From Phycisphaerae bacterium (lineage in GTDB: Bacteria; Planctomycetota; Phycisphaerae; SM23-33): a stretch of 10,049 nucleotides of DNA. The DNA is taken from assembly GCA_030754715.1 (NCBI GenBank), contig JASLZV010000037.1:1-10049 (forward strand), written 5' to 3'. Below are positions 5,469 to 10,049 of this stretch, piece by piece (the stretch's first letter is position 1; every line of letters begins with the position of its first letter). Under the pieces are notes generated by a model, which ran no database searches, was not told the DNA's origin, and saw only the letters and a list, made by a program, of their open reading frames with translations. The position numbers and the translations under genes were made by a program.

Positions 5469-7208
5469 GGCGGCAGCCCCCAAGGGAGGAGTGCCCGCGG
5501 AGGAGTGTTTTTTTGTGGGGCGATAATTGTCGTGCGGGGCCTTGCGGAGGGCTTCAAGAAAACCGGGGGCGACCTTGTAGCCAAGGGCCTGGGCCCTCCG
5601 TGCATCCGCCCGTGCCCTGGCGTACTGGTGCTTGTGATAGTGCGCGACGGCCCGACTGTTGTAGGCTTCGGCGTAGTTGCCTTTGAGTTTGATGGCGTGG
5701 GTGTAGTCTTCGATAGCCTGGTCGTAGCGGCCTTTCTTCGAGCGGGCGAGACCCCGGTTCCTGTAGGTTTGGGCGAATTGCGGATTCAACCGGAGGGCCT
5801 GAGTGTAGTCGTGAATCGCCTGGTCGTAGTCCCCGACATCCTGGTAGGCGGCTCCCCGACTGTTCCACGCGTGATAACTGTGCGGCAGTTTGTCCACGGT
5901 GTCCTGCCAGATTGCCAGTTCGCTGCGGTAGTCGCAGTTACGCCTGACGGTCAGGAACCCCAGTATCAGCACGGCGGCGGCGGTCAGCCCAACACCGGCG
6001 AGTTGCCCGACGATTGTCCCCAGGTGAGGGCCCAAGCGGCTGGCAAGACGCCGTCCGAGGCCGTATGTACAGATTACAACCGCCACGATCACCGCCGCCA
6101 GGGGAAGGTACATGCGTTTTTCGGCCGCCGGCTGAATCAGGAGCGGCACGAGGGTGGAACTGGGGGTCAGGATTGCAAAGAACCACACGCCCAAAAAGCC
6201 CTGCCAGGGCCTGTCGCGAAATGCCAGAACCGTTCCGACCAGCAGCAGCACGAGGATAACCGCATATGGGAGGACCTGTGCCGCCGAGCCGGTCCGGAAA
6301 ATGCCGTAGTCAATGATCAGGGGGCTCGGCCAGAAGGAAAGACGCAAGTACCGGACGACGACGATAGCCTGTCCGGGGATGTAAGCCCGCAAGGCCGCCC
6401 AATAGCCGAACCCGACCGAACTGCCGCGACCGCCCGGGGGTATCACCAGCGCCGCCAGGAGCACCCAGGTAGCGGCCAGGCCTATGTACAAGGGCCATCT
6501 GTGGCGAAAGACCTGCTTGAGTGAACGTGCCAGAAACACCCGGTCATAGAGCAGGACAATGAGAGGGGCGGTTACCATCACCTCTTTGGATCCCATGCCC
6601 AGTGTGCAGGCGACTACGGCTGCGACATACCACCAGAAGGGGCGTACGGCACCGGCGCCTCGAATCATGCAGTACAACGTGAGCAGATAAAACAGCCCCA
6701 TCAGCGATTCGGTTCGCTGGATGATGTACGTCACGGCCTCGGTCTGTAGGGGGTGGACCGCCCAGATCAACGCCGCGACAAAAGCCAGGGGCAGCGACGA
6801 GCGGGCAATATGCTCCGGCATGACCGCCAGGTGCAGCGTCCTTTGGATAATGCCGAACAGCGTAAGGGCCGCCAGGATGTGGACAACCAGGTTGAAAATG
6901 TGGTAGCCGCGGACGTCCAGGCCGCCGATGGCGTAGTTGATGGCCAGCGAGATGTTGATAACAGGCCTGCTCTGGATGGCGAGACCCTCGGCCGGTGGGG
7001 AAAGGAGCGGCCAGATCGGCCAGAGGCTCCGGATAGTTGGATTGTCCCGGATGGAGCGGGGATCGTCGAAGATAAACGGACCGCCGAGACTGTTGTGATA
7101 TGCAAGCGCACCGGCCAAGACGATGACCAGCCCCGCCGCCGACGGTAACCACCAGCGCGTGGCCGGGGCGGAACGTTCAACGGATGATCTGGCCGACAGT
7201 GCGCTCAT
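5460..7208 (-). CDS. Copy C: TMTC-like protein, 3 TPRs, stop codon lost
   Basis: A 582-residue paralog of A and D with the same GT-C-like membrane half: FIFDD with D48-D49, HPLQTEAVTY at 152-161, QRTES at 164-168, EKRM at 363-366, and ~11-12 hydrophobic segments up to ~420. Only three TPRs follow (starts near 447, 481, 515), against 8-9 in A and D, then the family tail AQALGYKVAPGFLEALRKA. The family normally stops just after the A-x-x-(D/E)-N tail. Here N561 is followed by TAT instead of the TAG used by A', D and E, so the frame runs 21 residues further, through lysine- and alanine-rich residues, to TAA at 5460. ATG 7208 is chosen because GGAGG (7214-7218) lies 5 nt upstream. The ancestral ATG used by A, B and D is gone here, and a TAA precedes in frame. 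Membrane topology and substrate are as uncertain as for A. The extension may be neutral; the gene looks otherwise intact. Confidence 0.83.
   Translation of the reverse strand: MSALSARSSVERSAPATRWWLPSAAGLVIVLAGALAYHNSLGGPFIFDDPRSIRDNPTIRSLWPIWPLLSPPAEGLAIQSRPVINISLAINYAIGGLDVRGYHIFNLVVHILAALTLFGIIQRTLHLAVMPEHIARSSLPLAFVAALIWAVHPLQTEAVTYIIQRTESLMGLFYLLTLYCMIRGAGAVRPFWWYVAAVVACTLGMGSKEVMVTAPLIVLLYDRVFLARSLKQVFRHRWPLYIGLAATWVLLAALVIPPGGRGSSVGFGYWAALRAYIPGQAIVVVRYLRLSFWPSPLIIDYGIFRTGSAAQVLPYAVILVLLLVGTVLAFRDRPWQGFLGVWFFAILTPSSTLVPLLIQPAAEKRMYLPLAAVIVAVVICTYGLGRRLASRLGPHLGTIVGQLAGVGLTAAAVLILGFLTVRRNCDYRSELAIWQDTVDKLPHSYHAWNSRGAAYQDVGDYDQAIHDYTQALRLNPQFAQTYRNRGLARSKKGRYDQAIEDYTHAIKLKGNYAEAYNSRAVAHYHKHQYARARADARRAQALGYKVAPGFLEALRKAPHDNYRPTKKHSSAGTPPLGAAALR
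5595..5870 (-). repeat. 102-bp TPR units of copy C (three)
   Basis: Three 34-residue TPR units in register, beginning AWNSRG, TYRNRG and AYNSRA. The low number beside 8 and 9 units in D and A shows that the array has changed in size between paralogs while both flanks stayed homologous. Confidence 0.75.
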
Positions 7209-7241
7209 GTGCGCCTCCGGTGTGTCGAGTTCGGTCGTTGC

Positions 7242-7290
7242 GGACCGTTATGGTATATCGGAACGGGATGCTGGTGAAGATTATCTTCAA
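7242..7290 (-). promoter_or_regulatory. Conserved leader of copy C
   Basis: The block GGACCGTTATGGTATATCG (7242-7260) and AAGATTATCTT (7277-7287) are separated exactly as in the other copies. Here the block is 33 bp upstream of the usable ATG (7208), because the family's first ATG has been lost and translation must begin at the internal ATG with a GGAGG. The block's persistence without the adjoining ATG argues that it acts in transcription, or that the loss is recent. Confidence 0.45.
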
Positions 7291-7333
7291 TGTGAATGTC
7301 CCCGGACGCACATTGCGGATGATCGCTTTTTGT

Positions 7334-7397
7334 CGGACGGGCTTTTTGCCGGGCGGGCTGATTGTCGGGCGGGCTGGTTGTCGGGCGGGCTAATTGT
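7334..7397. repeat. Four 16-bp direct repeats over the end of copy D
   Basis: The units are CGGACGGGCTTTTTGC (7334-7349), CGGGCGGGCTGATTGT (7350-7365), CGGGCGGGCTGGTTGT (7366-7381) and CGGGCGGGCTAATTGT (7382-7397); a fifth partial begins at 7398. The unit is a duplicate of the last codons and stop of the family (on the minus strand ...GAC AAT TAG CCC), so the 3' end of copy D has been tandemly copied into the spacer before copy C. Other copies have a single unit. Confidence 0.7.
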
Positions 7398-9630
7398 CGG
7401 GCGAGGCCTTGCGGAGGAGTTCGAGGAACGTTGGGTCGACCGTCCAGCCGAGGGCCTGTGCCGCGTTTACGTCCGCCTGGGCGCTCTTGTAGCTGCGTTT
7501 GTAGAAGTGCATCACGGCACGGTTGTAGTAGGCCTTGGCGAATTTGGGGTCCAATGCGATGGCCTTGCTGTAATCGCGGATGGCGTGGTCGTAGTCGCCC
7601 TTGTGATCGCGGGCGATGCCGCGGTCACAATAGGCCTCGGGGCGGTCGGAATTCAAGTCGATGACCCTGGTGAGATCGCGGATTGCCCTGTCGTGCTCGC
7701 CTTTGCGGTCGTAGGCGACGCCCCGGTTCCTGAAGGCCTTGGCGAATTTGGGATTCAATGCGATGGCCTTGTCGTAATCCCCGATCGCCCGGTCGTGGTT
7801 GCCGTTGTTGCCGTGTGCGATGCCGCGGTCGTTGTAGGGGCCGGGGAGTTTGGGATTCAAGGTGATGGCCTGGGTAAAGTTGCTGATGGCCTGATCGTGA
7901 TTGCCTTTGCGATCGTAGGCGATGCCGCGGTTCCTGTAGGCTTTGGCAAACCTGGGATTCAATTCGATGGCCCGGTTGGCATCGCGGATTGCATCGTCGT
8001 AGCGGCCCCTCTTGCGATGCACGATGCTCCGGTTGTTGTAGGGCCCGGCGAATTTGGGGTTCAGGTCGATGGCCTTGTCGTAATCCCCGACGGCCCGGTC
8101 GTAGTTGCCCTTGGCCAAGTAGGCGTTGCCCCGGTTGGTATAGGCTTTGGCGTACAAGGGATTCAGTTTGACGGCCTGGTCGTAATCGCCGATGGCATGG
8201 TCGTGGTTTCCTTCACTGGCGTAGGCGCGCCCCAGATTGTTCCAAGATCGCCAGTTGTCCGGGCGTTTCTCGACCGCGTCGTGCCAGATGGCGAGTTTGT
8301 TGCGGTAGTCGTCGTTGCGCCTGACGGTCAGAAAACCAAGAACCAGGACCACAGCGGCGGTCAGCCCGCAGCCGAGAATCCTGGCGGCGGTTCTTGATGT
8401 GGACAGGCGATTTGCAAGATGCTGTCCGAGGACGTATGCGCAGAGCACCACGCCCACAACGACGGCTGCCAAGGGCAGGTACATCCGTTTTTCGGCGATG
8501 GGCTGAACCACAAGCGGCACAATGCTGGAACTTGGCGCCAAGATTGCAACGAACCACAGCCCCAGAAAACCAAGCGGGGGCCTGTAGAAGAATGCCACCA
8601 CCGCCGCGGCCAGCAGCATCACGAGGATGATCGCGTGCGGGATGCTCAGGGTAATCTCACCGGCCGGCAAATGGCCATAGTCCACAATCAGCGGATGGGG
8701 CCAAAAGCAAAGACCCAGGTAACGGACGACGGCTACAATCTGCGTTAAGGCATACGAATGGGTGGCCTGCCAGTACTCCAGGCCCTGGGCGGCGTGGTCG
8801 ATGCCGCGGCCGCTTAGGGGCAGTACCAGCGCCGCCAGGGGCGCCCAGGTGGCGGCCAGGGGGACGTATAATCGCCACCTGCGGGCAAAGGCGACGTTGA
8901 ACGAGGGGGCCAGAAAGAGCCGGTCGTACACCAGGATAACCACCGGCGCAGTTACCATCGCCTCCTTACAGCCCATGCCCAGAGCGCAGGCGGTTACGGT
9001 TGCGACATACCACCAGAAAGGTCGAGATGCGCCGGCGGCGCGGATCGCACAGTAGAGCGTCAGCAGATAGAACAGCCCCATCATGGATTCTGTTCGCTGG
9101 ATGACGTAGGTTACCGCCTCGGTCTGCAGGGGGTGGACTGCCCAGATCAATGCAACGGCAAGTGCCAGCGGAGTGGCCCCTGCGGCCAGGGCCTGCGGGA
9201 TGACCGGCAACTTGAGGGTCCCCCGTACGATGCCGAACAGCGTCAAGGCGGCCAGGATGTGGATGGCCAGGTTGAAAATGTGATAGCCGCGGACGTCCAG
9301 GCCGCCGATGGCATAGTTGATCGCCAACGACAGATTGACGATGGGTCTGTCCTGGACCGCCAGCCCGCCGCCTCTGGGTGGTGACAGTGCCGACCAGATG
9401 GGCCAGAGGCTCCGGATGGTCGGGTTGTTTTTGATTGATTCGATGTCGTCGAAGATGAACGGACCCTGAAAACTGTTGTGGTAGACGGCCACGGAGGCCA
9501 GGATGATGACCAGCCCCGCCACCGGCGGCGCCCACCAGCGTGGGGGCGTAGTGAAATGCTCAGCGGATGATCTGGCCGACAATGCGATCATGTGCGCCTC
9601 CGGTGTGTCGAGTTCGGGTTTTTCGGCCAT
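7390..9630 (-). CDS. Copy D: TMTC-like membrane glycosyltransferase with 8 TPRs
   Basis: A 746-residue paralog of A and C. The membrane half spans ~38-437, with FIFDD (D61-D62) in the first loop, HPLQTEAVTY (166-175), QRTES (178-182) and EKRM (380-383). Eight 34-residue TPRs begin near 462, 496, 530, 564, 598, 632, 666 and 700, with the family tail AQALG...V.P.FLELLRKASPDN and a TAG at 7390. Two starts compete. ATG 9630 matches the family start beside the conserved leader but lacks a Shine-Dalgarno. ATG 9591 (M14, giving 733 residues) has GGAGG at 9597-9601, 5 nt upstream, exactly as in copy C; I regard the latter as at least as likely. Its C-terminal ~135 residues are nearly the same as those of pseudogene A'. 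Role by family: GT-C-type transfer from a lipid-linked sugar donor to a protein acceptor; specificity is unknown. Confidence 0.85.
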   Translation of the reverse strand: MAEKPELDTPEAHMIALSARSSAEHFTTPPRWWAPPVAGLVIILASVAVYHNSFQGPFIFDDIESIKNNPTIRSLWPIWSALSPPRGGGLAVQDRPIVNLSLAINYAIGGLDVRGYHIFNLAIHILAALTLFGIVRGTLKLPVIPQALAAGATPLALAVALIWAVHPLQTEAVTYVIQRTESMMGLFYLLTLYCAIRAAGASRPFWWYVATVTACALGMGCKEAMVTAPVVILVYDRLFLAPSFNVAFARRWRLYVPLAATWAPLAALVLPLSGRGIDHAAQGLEYWQATHSYALTQIVAVVRYLGLCFWPHPLIVDYGHLPAGEITLSIPHAIILVMLLAAAVVAFFYRPPLGFLGLWFVAILAPSSSIVPLVVQPIAEKRMYLPLAAVVVGVVLCAYVLGQHLANRLSTSRTAARILGCGLTAAVVLVLGFLTVRRNDDYRNKLAIWHDAVEKRPDNWRSWNNLGRAYASEGNHDHAIGDYDQAVKLNPLYAKAYTNRGNAYLAKGNYDRAVGDYDKAIDLNPKFAGPYNNRSIVHRKRGRYDDAIRDANRAIELNPRFAKAYRNRGIAYDRKGNHDQAISNFTQAITLNPKLPGPYNDRGIAHGNNGNHDRAIGDYDKAIALNPKFAKAFRNRGVAYDRKGEHDRAIRDLTRVIDLNSDRPEAYCDRGIARDHKGDYDHAIRDYSKAIALDPKFAKAYYNRAVMHFYKRSYKSAQADVNAAQALGWTVDPTFLELLRKASPDN
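7465..8247 (-). repeat. 102-bp tandem repeats coding TPRs of copy D
   Basis: Eight units of 102 bp in register. Core residues NRG.AY..KG..D.AI.DY.KAI.LNP recur. Units 2 and 3 share near-identical DNA with later units (KFAGPYNNR versus KLPGPYNDR and KFAKAFRNR), consistent with internal duplication. Confidence 0.8.
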
Positions 9631-9680
9631 GGACCGTTATGGTATATCGCCCCGGGGCGCCGGGGAAGATGATCTTCAAT
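9631..9680 (-). promoter_or_regulatory. Conserved leader of copy D
   Basis: The block GGACCGTTATGGTATATCG (9631-9649) and AAGATGATCTT (9666-9676) are 35 bp apart start to start. With flanks the second reads GAAGATGATCTTC, a perfect 6+1+6 inverted repeat and the best example of the four. Upstream, GCGCCC/GGGCGC around 9688-9703 can form a 6-bp hairpin in the E-D spacer; without a T-run it is not called a terminator. Confidence 0.45.
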
Positions 9681-9733
9681 GCAGGAGCGCCCGGCGGGGC
9701 GCGCCTGGGGAGGAGTGTTTTATGTCGGGCGGG

Positions 9734-10049
9734 CTAATTCTCTGCCGAGGCCTTGCGAAGGGCTTCAAGAAATCCGTGGGGGACCTCGTAGCCAAGGGCC
9801 TGGGCCGCCCTTACATCGCCGCGGGCCCGGTCAAAGTTGCGTTTGTTGAAATACACCAAGGCGCGCTCGCTGTAAGCCATGGCGAGTTTGGGGTTCAGTT
9901 CGATGGCCCTGGTCAAGTCGCCGATCGCGGTGTCGAAGTCGCCCTTCATCCTGTAAGTGCTGCCGCGGTTGAAGTGGGCCTCGGCGTACTCATCCTTCAA
10001 TTCGATGGCTTTGGTGAAATCGGAGATTGCCTGGTCGAGCCTGCCGTCC
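9734..10049 (-). CDS. Copy E: TPR family member, C-terminal part
   Basis: 105 codons are visible and the gene enters from the right edge. It reads DGRLDQAISDFTKAIELK, then further TPRs beginning AHFNRG and AYSERA, then the family tail ARGDVRAAQALGYEV with FLEALRKASAEN and a TAG at 9734. The frame is open to the window end, so the apparent TTG/ATG-like starts inside it are not real starts. By analogy it should begin with the same GT-C-like membrane half, but that is not in view. It lies 103 bp upstream of copy D in the same direction. Confidence 0.8.
   Translation of the reverse strand, partial: DGRLDQAISDFTKAIELKDEYAEAHFNRGSTYRMKGDFDTAIGDLTRAIELNPKLAMAYSERALVYFNKRNFDRARGDVRAAQALGYEVPHGFLEALRKASAEN

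Noticed and set aside
5509..5516. An A AAA AAA slippery heptamer near the end of copy C (minus strand)
   Set aside because: It lies in the read-through extension of C, not in a conserved coding overlap, with no following structure evident. It is probably just a homopolymer run.
7334..7397. A CRISPR-like array from the short repeats
   Set aside because: The units are 16 bp and directly abutting, without spacers. They are copies of a gene end.

Overview
The window looks like a GC-rich Planctomycetota-type chromosome or metagenomic contig. Related PVC-group phyla such as Verrucomicrobiota or Lentisphaerota cannot be excluded. The clues are an exported protein ending in a VPEP / hydrophobic helix / poly-Arg tail (PEP-CTERM, the exosortase substrate signal), an exported gene start carrying the FIDDY-type motif of planctomycete beta-propeller glycosidase-like proteins, and large membrane proteins of the TMTC type (polytopic GT-C-like glycosyltransferase half plus tetratricopeptide repeats).

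Layout. Position 1-218 (minus) is the 5' end of a secreted FIDDY-type protein. Nearly all the rest is a tandem family of minus-strand TMTC-like/TPR paralogs. In transcription order they are: E (9734 to beyond 10049, C-terminal part only in view), D (7390-9630, intact, 8 TPRs), C (5460-7208, 3 TPRs, original stop codon lost), B (4941-5420, decayed, membrane half deleted), A' (2949-~3389, decayed, 5' truncated and frameshifted) and A (514-2850, intact, 9 TPRs). Between the two decayed copies sits the only plus-strand gene, the PEP-CTERM protein (3756-4754), with a long AT-richer leader and a strong intrinsic terminator.

Copies A, B, C and D carry the same upstream leader. A 19-bp block (GGACCGTTATGSTATATCG on the plus strand) abuts the first ATG, and an AAGATNATCTT near-palindrome lies a constant 35 bp further from it. 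The sequence between them has diverged. This is the best candidate for a shared regulatory signal. The block A'-A resembles the block D-C (3' gene end, leader, next gene start), which points to segmental duplication followed by TPR-unit gain and loss and pseudogenisation.

How the genes may work together (inference): TMTC proteins are protein O-mannosyltransferases in animals. A set of divergent bacterial relatives around an exported, Thr/Ser/Asn-rich exosortase substrate suggests glycosylation of cell-surface proteins. Nothing in the sequence proves donor, acceptor or activity. No tRNA, rRNA, CRISPR array, transposase or origin was seen.
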